A DNA stretch of 64,000 bases from Lateolabrax maculatus (taxonomy: Eukaryota; Chordata; Actinopteri; Acropomatiformes; Lateolabracidae), in contig CM062211.1 of the NCBI GenBank assembly GCA_031216445.1, positions 16,948,001 to 17,012,000 on the forward strand, read 5' to 3'. The position numbers and the translations under genes were made by a program. Positions 37,912 through 49,960 of this stretch are shown here, in pieces. Position 1 is the first letter of the stretch. Every line of letters begins with the position of its first letter. The notes below the pieces were generated by a model. That model was not told the DNA's origin. It did no database searches and saw nothing but the letters and a program-made list of their open reading frames with translations.

Positions 37912-39679
37912 GCGTGCGAGGATGAGTGAAGACATCTGAACATTGTGTTCGGGGCCCCGGCGCCGCTCTGTATTAGCTTCACCTCGTTATCGTTATCGCC
38001 CTCCTCCATTGTGGCATGAGGGGTGGAAAATGATTAGAGGAGCAGGTGACAAAGGAGGCAGAGATTTCTGCCTTTACCCGGGGCAGCGCCACTGTCAGGT
38101 ACAGCAGCATTACACTCAAAAGGGAAGAAGAGGGGCGCCGCACAAAAGAGCTCCTTTCTTACTTTAAAACACTCACGTCTTCTTCAGGAGTGCAGAATGG
38201 GGCGTTCATGGGAGCCAATTGACTTCCTCCATCCCTCCATCCGTCTCCCAGGTAATCACAGAAAGAGAGATGAGAGCTTCGAGGGGAGAGACGTTTTCCC
38301 GCTCCTCCTCCCTTCCTTGCCGCTCTCAACTCCCTTCTTTTTTTTTTTTTTGATCAGAGAGGGGGAAAAAGAGGCAAGAGATAGCGATGAAGGTGGGGGG
38401 GGAGAGACAGGAAGCGAGGCCGAGGCTGTTTCCCACGGCGACGGCTGTGCGTGTGCACGTGCGCGACACGGACTCTGATGTAGTAACGCCAGGGCATTAT
38501 CTCATCCCCCCCCCCTCTTCTTATCTCAATGCGTTCCCCTCCTTCTTTTCTCCTCCTCCCCCCCGCCCGCCTTACACAAAGCTATCTGCTCTGTGGACTT
38601 TTCTGACTATTTATGTCGGACAAGGTCAGGATCGTTTAAACCGCTGTGCCTCTCTCAGCCCCTGCAGATGAGATAGCGCGGGAAGGAGGGAGAAACGATC
38701 GATTCCCGCCGCCACGCAGATTTATTCCCCCTCCTCCCTCCTTCGCTTACCTCTTCCCCCCTCATTCTCCCATTGGGGTTTTGCAGCGAGCCAAGAGGGA
38801 GGGTCACCATTGCCGCCACCGCCACTACAACCACCAGGCTCATCAGTCTCTTTAACACCCGTGGCGTTTAAAATACAGTAGCAGCCCTTAAACTGGCCAC
38901 TTTTCTCCCGGTCCAAATGAGAGCCATCCTCCCATCAATCTGGCCCGGCTCGGGTTTCAGACGAGGCGTGAATGGTGAGGCCTGTTGAGAGGAAGAGAGA
39001 GAGGAAGAGATTTAGACGGGGGAAGTGGCGGTCTGTATCATTCACGGGGGTGTTTTACAAATGAAGTGGGGCACTTACTCAGGCTGAAGGCTTGATTGTG
39101 AAGTGGGTTGGCTGGGAGGTGGGACAGTCAGAAGAATATGGGTTTTCGAAGGCCAATAAAGATACGGATGTTTCGGGGTCAAAGCTGCTGATAGCTGATA
39201 TTTAGTGCCGCTGTTCAGTATCTGGAATATGGTAATCCTCCAACACGCTCTTAGCTGCAGTGCTTCTGCTCTGTAATACCCAGACATCACATGCCAGTCA
39301 AACAGCTGCTTTGCAGTGTGTCGTCTTTTCCTCGGATGTCTTTGTGATTTTACTCAGATTTTCCGTTGAGGGGTGTTTTTCATCTGTTTAGCCACGGTGG
39401 CCGTCAAAAGGAGATTCTCGAGGCGCCGCTACAACGAGCCACCTGACCGACCGCGGTAGCCAGGTGTTATTACACTGTTAACACACAGACCACAACTAAC
39501 TGAAGGTTTGACGTTTGTCATTAAAATAGTTACAATCTTAATAATCAGGTAGAAGATCATCAGTAAGCAAAACGTGTGATACTACAAGAAGATACAGTAT
39601 GAAGGAATGAATGTTGAACTAATAAAAGAACCTTTAACTTCATTATTCACTAATGAATTGATGAAACCGACTTCTTTTT

Positions 39680-39725
39680 GCAGCTAGTGGAGTCGCCCCC
39701 TGCTGGCCGCTAGAAAGAATGCAGT
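39680..39725 (-). repeat. Inverted copy of the 21880-21960 repeat with CTCF-like core
   Basis: CTAGTGGAGTCGCCCCCTGC and the following bases are the reverse complement of the itih2 intron 13 copy. The CTCF-like core is at 39694-39706 on the minus strand. Confidence 0.6.
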
Positions 39726-39819
39726 TCACTGCAGAACACTATTGTGCTATAGCAAAACTGATACACACATTGTTTTTATTTTAGGGCTTTTAACGCTTAT
39801 TTTGATGAATCATTTAGTC

Positions 39820-40035
39820 ATCAGACTTTCTCAGCGTCCGAAGCGATGTCTTATTTTGTCCGACCAACCGTCCAAAACCCAATTATATTCAGTTCACTCT
39901 CATGAGCACGAAGATTGAAAAAAAACCAAAAAATATTCACATTTGAGAAGCTGGATCCAGTGAATGTTTGGCAGTTTTGCAAAAATTACAAGGATTGTAT
40001 TTATCTGAGATTTTCTATCTTGTCAGAGCAGAAAT
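39820..40035. mobile_element. Dispersed teleost repeat copy
   Basis: TTTAGTCATCAGACTTTC, GTCTTATTTTGTCCGACCAA and AATATTCACATTTGAGAAGC appear in the same order as in the family at 33111 and 40793. Confidence 0.6.
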
Positions 40036-40476
40036 TGTCATAATCATTTAGGCCGCAGAGCACTGAAAATCTCCTTACAAAAGCCAGGATAACACTGATG
40101 CTCATAGTAAAACCCATTCATGCATACATGTGTGGAATCTGATCAAAATGTCTCATTAGATTCAGTTCATAAGGAAGGGGTTTCTCATAGACAGCCAGTG
40201 TAGCGTGACGTTGGCTTTGTCTGAGCAAGTGTTTTGTTTGTGAGAATACTTGCATATGTCTTCTTCACTGTGTGCGTGCATGTGTGTGTCTCTCTGTGTG
40301 TGTTTGTGTGTGTGTGTGTGATCCCCTGCCACTCATGTCTTGGGTTACTGTGTTTTTAGCTGCATGATAGATGGCTCAGCCCAACCTCAGAGCCCCGAGC
40401 CTGAGCTGCCGGACAGCATGTCACTGCCAGTTTCCGCCAACCGAGTGTGTGTGTTTGAATATGAGACTGTCTATGA

Positions 40477-40479
<3 letters not shown>

Positions 40480-40529
<50 letters not shown>
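40480..40529. repeat. (TG)n microsatellite
   Basis: About 24 TG units, the longest in the window. Further TG runs lie at 40591-40617 and 40717-40745. Confidence 0.95.
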
Positions 40530-40530
<1 letters not shown>

Positions 40531-40792
40531 CCGGCCAGTTCCGACCCCCCACTGCAACAGGATAGGTGGGTAAGGATGGCCTGGCAGTGTGTTTGTGTGT
40601 GTGTGTGTGTGTGTAGTGTGAACTGCCTGAGGTCCGTGTCCTGCTGAGTGTGGCGGCCCCAGCCCTTTCCTGTCCAGACCACACGTCTAACCAAAACCCA
40701 ATGTGTGTTTACGAGTGTGTGTGTGTGTGCCAGAGTGTGTGTGTGTTCATGAGTGAGTGTCCAGGACAGTCTTAGTCATTCATAATTCCATT

Positions 40793-41505
40793 CAAGGCTG
40801 CAAATAATGATTATTTTCCTCATCAACCGATCGATATATATTTGTTCTGATTATTTTACAAATACTCTAATCTATAAAATGTTTACAATTTGTTATAAAT
40901 TACAAAAAGGACAGTTTTGTCCTACCAGAGCCCATAGTGACATTGATTAATCTATTTATAATGTTTTTTTCTGATTGATCGATTGTTTAATCTGTGAAAT
41001 TTTGTGAAAAATGCCTATCACAATTACCCAGAGCCTAAAGTGATGTCTTTATATTGTATGTTTTGTTTGATCAACAGTCCAAATAAAGATAAATGAAAAG
41101 AGGAAAAGAAGTAAATTCTCATATTTGATGTACTAAAACAAGCGATTAATGACCTTTTATATAATAGATTTTAATATAGATTGTGTGACACAATCAAAAG
41201 CAAATGGACTTGCTGTAATGCTGTAACATGTAACATAACAATGCTGTAATATTAATTTGGCATCTATTGCTTCCAAATCTTAATTTATAAACCAACTTGG
41301 ATGAAAAGTCTTAAAGGTGCTAAAAAACTTGAACATCTACAATTCCATGGTGACCGAGAACTTTCCACGGTGAAGAATGAACGCTCAATCTCAGCAGCTA
41401 TTAATCATTTCAGTTTTGTAAAGAATTTCCGCATGATAAACCTTTTGTTGGATAAACTTCTTCAATGAATAATCGATTATCAAAATAGTTGTTAATTTAT
41501 TTTCC
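40793..41505. mobile_element. Long dispersed teleost repeat, possibly nested copies
   Basis: It starts CAAGGCTGCAAATAATGATT, has internal GATTGATCGATTGTTTAATC and TTGATCAACAGTCCAAA, and ends AATAATCGATTATCAAAATA. Outer ends are inverted counterparts. Its length and a second GATTGATCGATTG inside suggest two overlapping or nested insertions. Confidence 0.55.
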
Positions 41506-42641
41506 ATGAAAAAAAAAGTTTGTCTCCTTGGACCTCCTTCATCTCTCCCTCATCCTTTCCTTCCATCTAATAATTTCATTTAAAAAACTTTTTCCAGCCC
41601 TTCTGCCTCCTATTTTTTTGCGCTTCACCTTCCCTCCCCAAACAGGTTCAGAGATTTTGCCGCCGATAGCAGACAAACGAACGGCACCTAGAGGAGAAGG
41701 AAAAATAAGTAGTCAAATCCCCCCCCCCCCTCTTCCCTATTCTTCCTCCCTCTCGCCAGTGCTGCCAGCAGACAGTGTGTTTCTCAGCGTAGTGGAGATT
41801 ATAGCCGGGAATGACAAGCACGCCGTCTGATACCATATCCGCTCTGAATTACAGATCAGCCCTTTTTAAATGATATTTTAAATACTTGCTGCAGGCTGCG
41901 AGTTTTCACAGGGTCTTATTTCATTGTTATTATACTAGTACCATATTTTTGTTAGAAAATCAGTGTTGGCGCTTATTTAAATGAGGCAGAGTGGAAGCCG
42001 ATATACACTCCAGTGTGTTATTTTACTGTGCCACTTTGGAAAATCCCTCAGTACACCCCCCCGCTATACTCCTCACATATACCCACCACCCCCTTTTTTT
42101 TAGTGTGTTCTTGGTGGGAATTAAAAGGGAGCACTGTGAAAAGGACAAAAGAGAAAGGACAAATTGTAATTAGTTTGATTTTGTGTGTGTGTGTGCTTGG
42201 CTGTGAGGTTGGTGTAGCCCATTAAGGGTTAGATTCCCACACAGAAAGAAGACTGTGGCTTTGATTACCTCTCTCATGTGTTTGGAGGAGACTGCGGGGG
42301 GGTGGTTTCCTCAAAACCGGGCGCCGGATTTGACTTGAATTGTTTCACCGTCGCTCATTTTGATCATTGAATTAATGTGGGATAGCAAAAAATGTCCCTT
42401 TTGTTTTTCTTTTTTTTATATATAGAGACAGGCAGGTCAGGATTTAGAGGAAGAGGAGGAGGAGGTGCAGTCCCCGTAGTGGCGTGCTGGGTGGCGCTGT
42501 TGCCCCAGTGATGCTCCCGCTTTTGGATAAAAGGTCCCTCGGTTTCAGTCGAAGGCTCTGAGCTCTTTGTGCTTTGGCGTTTCATGATGGGATTCTCTGG
42601 AGAGCAGAGGATGGAGAACGACACTCCTTCCCCCTCTAACC

Positions 42642-42676
<35 letters not shown>

Positions 42677-42710
42677 TCTCTCTCCCTCTCTCCCCCTCTC
42701 CCTCGCTCTC
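42642..42710. repeat. (CT)n polypyrimidine tract
   Basis: Almost uninterrupted CT dinucleotides followed by CCCTCTCCCC variants. It is a mirror-repeat composition able to form triplex DNA. Confidence 0.9.
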
Positions 42711-44621
42711 TGCTGGAATACACCCTAACCTTGACATATTGAGAATGAAAACGACGGTTCCACATCCCATGCTCGCTTGTTGACAGCGTTAACACTCTTT
42801 TCATGTGTGTTTTGATAGCTGAAAATGAACCATATTAGACTGTTATGAGAAATTATGTTTAGTGTATGTCTGTGTGTGTGTGTGTGTCTATACGTGGACA
42901 TGCGTTGCCTTATTGTGTGTGTGTGTGTGTATATGTCCACATAACTCAATTTTTTTAGACAGAAAATCATTTTCGTTTGCTCCCACGCTCTTAATTCACG
43001 TGGGCACACACACACACACACACAAACACACACAAACAGACACACACATAGATGTACATGCACAGCCCTAATTGTGCTCCTTGTTTGTTTATCGGGTCTG
43101 AGCAAAAAGCATGCAAAATAGGCCCAGGGGAGGGAAAATATAGCCAGTGGGGCTAAACTATAATTTGAACCCTCCCAACTGCTGTCTCACCCTCCTAACC
43201 CTTGTCTCACCCTTCCAACTGCTCCCTCACCCCCTGTATATCCTCCTCGCTGTCGACTGTGGTCTCACGTTCATATACCCTCCACACTGTTGTCACCCCT
43301 CATATTTCCCTCTGCATGTCCATTGTAGCTCCTACAGACTCCTACACACTTTATCCCCTTCAACCAGACTGCAGTGTGTTATTTACATGTGTTTAAAATG
43401 TAAAAATGATATTCATCAAAACACATTTGACTCAAAACTCAAATTCAGTGTCTGTGAATTGACCATTGTGTGGTCAGTGTGCATTGTTGACCACATTTGA
43501 TTAAGTATGAACAGGAGAGTTGAGCTGATTTGGGTGTTTGAGAGCTAACATGATATCTGATATCTGTTGGACTGAAGCTGCTGAAAGCTGATGTTCTATG
43601 CTGGTATTTTATATCTTTCAAATCTCTTAAAAACAGAACACATTGTGCACTTCTGAAACCACATCTTGGCCACAGGCCTATAAAACCACTCCAATCAATG
43701 ATTTACACATCACCACAGTATCACGCTAAATAACAAATACAGGCTGCAGACTGCGTCCATATTTTCAGAAAAGCACAACAAACGAGTCATTCTGAGCGGC
43801 AAATATCACAACAACAATGGAGATAGAGAGTGCTTACACTCTCGAGAATGCTTACACTCACTAATATCGATGCTACTGTAACTGCTAATGCTGAAACAAG
43901 CGCTTTACTACGAATGGTAAGACTAGTATTAATAGTAATATATGAAAACGATTATACTAATGTTAATGTTAAAGATTATACTAACAATAGTACCACTATT
44001 CATATTAATACTAATAGTAATACTACAATAATAGTATGTTAACTTTAATATAGTTATTTTTGTATACATTTTCTCACAGACTGATACAAATGCTCTTTTT
44101 CTCATAGACAAACAGTGTAGTTAAACCAGTAGAATTAAGGTCTGAGGCAGATCGGTTTTTAAAGCGTTGGTCTCAGGCCGAGTAAAGCAGTGAGTAACTC
44201 CACAGAGAGTGGAAACAGGCCATGTTCCATCTAACCACTGGCTCCAGTGGAGTCCTGCTCTAATGATGCTCACTTCCCCCTTATTTGTGTGTGTGTTTGT
44301 TTATATATGTGTGTGTCGAGTGCGTTTTCCCATCAGTGTTTATGTCATAATTGAAGCGGTCACCCCCCCACCCTTATGAAAGCCATTATAAAGTATGTGC
44401 AAAAGGTATTAGAAGATATTTTGTAAGTCTGGCATGTATATTTGTGTGTGTGTGTGTGTGTGTGTGTTGTGTGACACATACACAGCCACTTGTGCAGCAT
44501 TTAGTCAACGCTTCATTTGTTGACTGGTTTTGGTTTTAAAAATGAGGCATGTCTCATCACAAGGAAATGAGTTTGTGCAGCTCTGTCTAGAGGTGTGGGG
44601 CAGAGTTGAGTGTTTCGTGGT

Positions 44622-44623
<2 letters not shown>

Positions 44624-44657
<34 letters not shown>

Positions 44658-44671
44658 TGTGTGTGTGTGTG
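44624..44671. repeat. (TG)n microsatellite
   Basis: About 24 units with one GTGGGTG interruption. Confidence 0.95.
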
Positions 44672-46600
44672 AGAGAGTAGGTGAATTCAGTTGAAGTTTG
44701 ACGGGAAAAAGTTTCCCACAGTCCAGCCATTTTGTACTGGAGCTGCTTAGTGAAAACATGTGGTTGTGATATCTTTAAACTTCACCTTTCGTACAGCCTA
44801 AAATGTTTTTAAGAAGATTGTTTTCTCTAACTTTTAACCAGAGAATTGAATCATTTTAATCCTTGTAAGGTCGGAAAAGTGTCCAAATCAGCATTTACAT
44901 CATGTGACACCAAACCTTTATTGATAAAATGTTTTTTTTTTATTTATACAAGTGTGTGTGTGTGTGTGTGTGTGTGTGATGCAGTGACCATTGATTCAAT
45001 AATACTACATGACTTGACTTGTGTGAATGCTGAACATCAGCAAACACTTTATTGCATCAAATAAGGCAGACTCTTCCCTTTCCCCTCCGTTTTCTCTCAC
45101 TCTCATCACACCATTTCAATTTTCCCTTTCCTCCTTCCCGCTCCTCTTGTGCTCCATCTATCCGCCGCCGTCCTCTCACCTCTCCATCAACTCCTGTTCC
45201 AAGGTTTCATTTGCCTTCCCCAAGACTCCATTTTCTCTCTCGTTTCTGTCCTTTCACTCCCTTCCTTGTGCATATAGGGGATGACTCGACATGCATGAAC
45301 ATTTATACACACAAAACGTACACATGAAAATGATTAAAAGCCAAGATGTATACTGTACATGAACTGATACTCGGGTTGAACCAGCACATACATGCTGTAT
45401 TTTTTGATTGAAGCTATGGATCGCCTCGAGGCCTGAAATGAAAACCCATTAAATCAGACATTTTTCACTTTCACCTGCAAATTGTCACGGCTTGGTGAGA
45501 GAAAAAACGTCAACTTTTTGAGCGCTATAAGGGAAATAATCTTGTTTAAAGGTTAACCAAAATGTATTTTTTTTTGTAAAATCATGAATTTACTGAAATT
45601 TTATCGACCGACTGTGACATGTTATTTCCGTGCAGATTGTTCTTTTCCAGTACAGGAAGTGCTACATTTGTGGTTTTGGTTAAAGATAGAAAAAGTAAAC
45701 ATGTCCTGTGTTGCGTAGCTGGAAATAATAAAACGGAATATTTTACTCAAGTACAAGTAACATTACTTGTGTAAAAAAATGTACTTAAATAAAAGTAAAG
45801 TAGCGATAAAAGTGAGTAAATGTTTCTGTGTGACATTCTCAAGGGAAAGAGGGGGTGGAAGGGTAACTTTAGCGGCTGTGCATACAAGTAATCATCAATT
45901 ATACAACCATCTTCCACAGTGTAACTTACTAGAATTAATTAATGAAACAAAAACAATTGACTAATGTGCCACTTTAACAGCAGAATAAAAATAAAATAAA
46001 AACTCCACAGTGACTACATTCACAAACACACATATTAAAACAAAAACAGAGTCTGAACGGCAGCTTGTGAGTCCTCCACAATCTGCTCTACATTCAACTT
46101 CTGTGCAATGGATGCCCGATAACAATTAAAATTAGCAGTATATAAAATACATTTGAAGAGACATTTTCACTCATTAGGTGAAGATGTTAAAATGACCAAA
46201 GCTGGATTTTTCATCAAAACGATTTTCTTTCATTTTCATCATTTTATAAAGATTTTCTAAGGATGGCAGTGTTGGTCTTGTAGTCCACACTGGGAACACT
46301 GGATCACTTTTCTCGGGTTGTTTTTGTAGGAGTCAGGTTATGGTCAGTCAATAAATTAAGAATAAGTTATGTAACGCTGATGATGACATTTCACGCGATG
46401 AAAACATTTTCATCTTATATTTTGGAATACAGGTACATACACACCCCTCAGAGCTCTTAGGAGGGTAAATATTCAAAGCCTGTAGCTGTTCGTTCCCACA
46501 CTCATTCACCTTTTCCCATCGCCCTCAGTGTGTGAAGTCCAAATGAAACAGAAATATTCATGGCTCCTCTCCATGAGCATAAAGGCCTGGACCTCCTGCC

Positions 46601-49600
46601 CTGGCCATTCAATTAGCCACAGTGGCCAGTGTGTGTGTTTCTGTGTGTGAGAGTGAGTGCAAACTATTGCCCTGTCTGAGCAGCCAACCTCAACTAAGGG
46701 CCAGGCTCAAACACCGGCTTAAAGCTAACCAGGTCACAGCTGATGGTGTGAAAACCAGGGCTGGGCACAGTTTAGTGTGTGTGTGTGTGTGTTTGCTTGA
46801 AAAAGACAGAAATGGCTCAAATCCCCCTCTTAACCCTTCTGTATGTCAGTGTTTGTGCAGGTGTGTTGCCGAAAACAAAACGTGCTACCTGACAATTTTC
46901 CCCATGATGTCACTGACAGGTTGCAGAGGTGACAGTTGTGTGGTACACGCGTTGTGACACAACTTTATGTGTGTTTGTTTAGTTGTTTTTTTAAGCTGGA
47001 AGCGTACGTGCCAACCCTGGCAATGCAGGCCACGTCTTTCAGCAGCATTACGTGTCTTTTTTTTGAGAGGCAGTCAGGCTACGCAGATTTTCAGCGGCAG
47101 TAGTTGAGTAATCAGAGTGAATTCTGTTGAATCTTTCCCTCATAACACTGAAAACTAAAGACAAGTTATGACTGTTTAACCTTTAGCTACATGACAAGAT
47201 TAATAGAGCGTTCACAGGGAGTGGAGGTTTATTTATTTTTGGCAACATCTGTGGAAACACTCCTTACTTGTTGGTTTAGTGTACTTAAGTTTTTGTTTGT
47301 TTTACTTTTGCAGCAGAAAAGAAATTTACATCAGAAAAAGGTACAGGCATGTATGTGGGTACGATGGAAGTGGTTGGGCAAAGTAAAATGTTGTGATACG
47401 TAATCAAACTGAACTGCAATTCTTTTGAAATAGTGCTGAGATTTCTTATCAATTTGTCAGTTTGACATAAAACAGTGACGCTTTGATAATTCATGGTCAT
47501 TTAAGTTAATTTAGGATAAGTTTTTCTTAATACTAAAGTACACATACCAAACAATTTCCAGTTAAAACTTAAATGTGAGGATTTCTTTCTTTTTTACCAT
47601 TTCTTCTTGTTGTAAATCATTTCTTTTTTACTATTTCTCTACCCAAACAATTTGGGCTCTATTAACTTTTTTTTTAAATTTTGGGAAATACGTTTATTTG
47701 CTTTATTTCTGAAGTCTTGTAATGACCTGGTTGCTAGGAAAGTCATTGTAAGTCAGTCATCTCTGCTCACGCCAACTTTACTCTGATCTTATTCCGTTTA
47801 TGAAGATTTAAACTTCATCACTTCTTGTGTATTTTCCTCATGAAAAACTGTTGAGCCATCAGTAGTTCAAGCAGTAAATATTTCTTCCATAGTTTGAATC
47901 TCTAACGTGTTACAGAAATCTGTGATGAATGGAATTAAAACAGACTTATTTATTCCAAATGAAAATACCTCACACTGTTACTTTAATGCCGCGATGTGAG
48001 CTTGAACCACGACAAACCACCTTCCTCTTCCTCTGTGACAGACATTTCCCACCATCAGAGGCCGTATAGTGTGTGTTTCTATAGTCTGCCATTCCCAAAG
48101 TTGGCGGAGTGTGAAGACATATAATTGCTTCATGAAACCTAACTAGGTGATATGAATAATCTGTCAGTGGAGGAGGCGACCCAACCTCCATGCCAATCAC
48201 AGAAGTATCCTGGAGTAGCGGAGCGTGTCCAAAACCATACCTGTCCATCCGGAAAAAAACATATCTGTCCCTCAACTTCCTCTTTTCCCCCAAACCACTG
48301 TTATCAGACCCAAGGGCTGAGCGAGTGTGGATGTGTGCGTGAATTCATTGGAGACCCTCTATATGCCACCATGATCAACTCCACATCAGATAGAGAACTA
48401 GCCACTGATTGGTGTGTGTTTGTATGAGTGTGTGAGTGTGTTTCCCTCACTCTAATACAGAAAATCGAAAATCTTCACAAGACCGCAAGAGGAGAGACAA
48501 AAAGGGAAGCTGAAACTGAAGATTTTTTATGAATGCAGTGATAACACACATAGTGGTCTACTTTGTTCCTTATGGTAAAAGTGAACTGTGGAAAGTTTGC
48601 GTCAAAAGATTATGCCAAATGAATAAAAAAGCAAAAGGTAGACAAACAGAAACTTGAGACCTTATTTAATGTCTGACTAAGACTGGCACTGGCCCACACA
48701 TTTGCTACTGGTATGACTGCAAAATAATTGTATAACTCATAGGTTGCAGTAAATACCTTAAACTTGTCCAGGTCTGCCAGTGCTGCATCTTTCCTCATTC
48801 ATTACATTTTGAACTAAAGTAGTTCATCAGTATGCACGGCTACTTGATCTGTATGTTACTCACTTTTGCAACCAGATAGTCAGCATCAGCATAAAACAAA
48901 TGTCACATGAGAATTTCTTTGGGGGAGGCACAGCTGAGATACAATGCATAATATTTGTGTCATCAAAAACGAGCGGTTTTATGTTATGTTATGATTTGTT
49001 TTATAGAAACTTTGAATCTTGAGTACGGATCCAGCAAGGTTGACAACAAGTAGTTCTACGTGTTGTCTGGGAGAAGTTTCGTACATGTGTTTGTTGTAGA
49101 GTCAGTGTCTCAGCGCCACATAAACTGTCATTATAGCTTCATGCCAAAACGGTTATTTCAAGATCAAAGCTGCTGATATTTCACGTTGACTTTCAATTTC
49201 AATTTGACCATTATCACGCCATAAAATGCCTCAACCTCAAATATTCCTCAAATCTGCGTTCTCATCAGAAGGAGAAAGTCTCTTAAACCTTCAGATTACA
49301 CATAAAACTATGACTTGAATGATTTAAGCACAATATCATCCTCCTACTATACTTTAACAAATTGGCTAATGAGCTTTCTCGTTGTAAAAATATGCAAAAA
49401 ATGGCAGAATTTAGGCAGTTTGCAGCACTGAAAATTAGTGTACACCTCCATTCCTCTTCCCATGATCCCTTGCTTTAACCCCCCCCCCACCCCATCCACA
49501 TAAATCCACCACATAAACCCAAGTCACTGCCCATCTCACCGATCTTATCAAGTATTTTTCATTTACAATGCTGAACTGGCCTCCACGTGTCATTACTAAA

Positions 49601-49924
49601 CACACACGCTGACAAATAGTACACTTGTTCGCATGTACACACATCCACATGCAGAGATGCACACAAAATCCCAAATACAGGGTACATTTGTGTTTCTGTC
49701 CACAATGAATGTGTGTATTTATCTGTTGAAATATATGTATACCTTGTGTGTGTACATGTGTATTCAGACGTGTCTGCTTTCCCCGGCTATGTGTGTGCAG
49801 ATACAGTATATGGCGTGTTTGTTTTTATCAGAGATCTTTAAGCTGGGTCATGTGTTGTTGCTTCACATTTCATCATCCTGCTCTCTTATCTGCTGTTTTC
49901 ATACACAACTGCTGTAATACTGTT

Positions 49925-49960
<36 letters not shown>

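Larger units (their letters stand above)
34362..38000. other. Non-coding DNA 3' of atp5f1c
   Basis: No exon with convincing splice sites. It holds AT-rich sequence (34400-35600), a CTCF-like motif at 35726-35739, a (TG) tract with a purine-rich block at 36060-36330, fragments of dispersed repeats near 36860 and 36960-37075, and a (TG)n at 37876-37906. Confidence 0.6.
38001..40480. other. Non-coding DNA with pyrimidine-rich blocks
   Basis: 38000-38960 is GC- and pyrimidine-rich with long CCTCCTCC and GGGAGG runs; ORFs there are compositional. A repeat with a CTCF-like core lies at 39680-39725 and a dispersed repeat copy at 39820-40035. A (TG)n-rich segment leads up to 40480. Confidence 0.55.
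41506..46600. other. Non-coding DNA rich in simple repeats
   Basis: It contains a possible conserved segment at 41770-41960, a (CT)n block at 42642-42710, TG/CA tracts around 42860-43050, 44443-44467, 44624-44671 and 44953-44978, an AT-rich TAATACTA-type degenerate repeat at 43920-44040, and an hAT-like fragment near 45740-45800. No supported coding exon. Confidence 0.55.

Noticed and set aside
38197..38671. Overlapping open frames in a GC/pyrimidine-rich stretch
   Set aside because: They are compositional: poly-Phe, Pro and Gly runs from homopolymers, different in each frame.
40356..40694. Thr-His repeat proteins on both strands
   Set aside because: Translation of (CA)n/(TG)n microsatellites.
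43920..44040. TAATACTA-like short direct repeats as a CRISPR or satellite array
   Set aside because: Units are irregular and degenerate AT-rich text; there are no spacers and this is a vertebrate genome.
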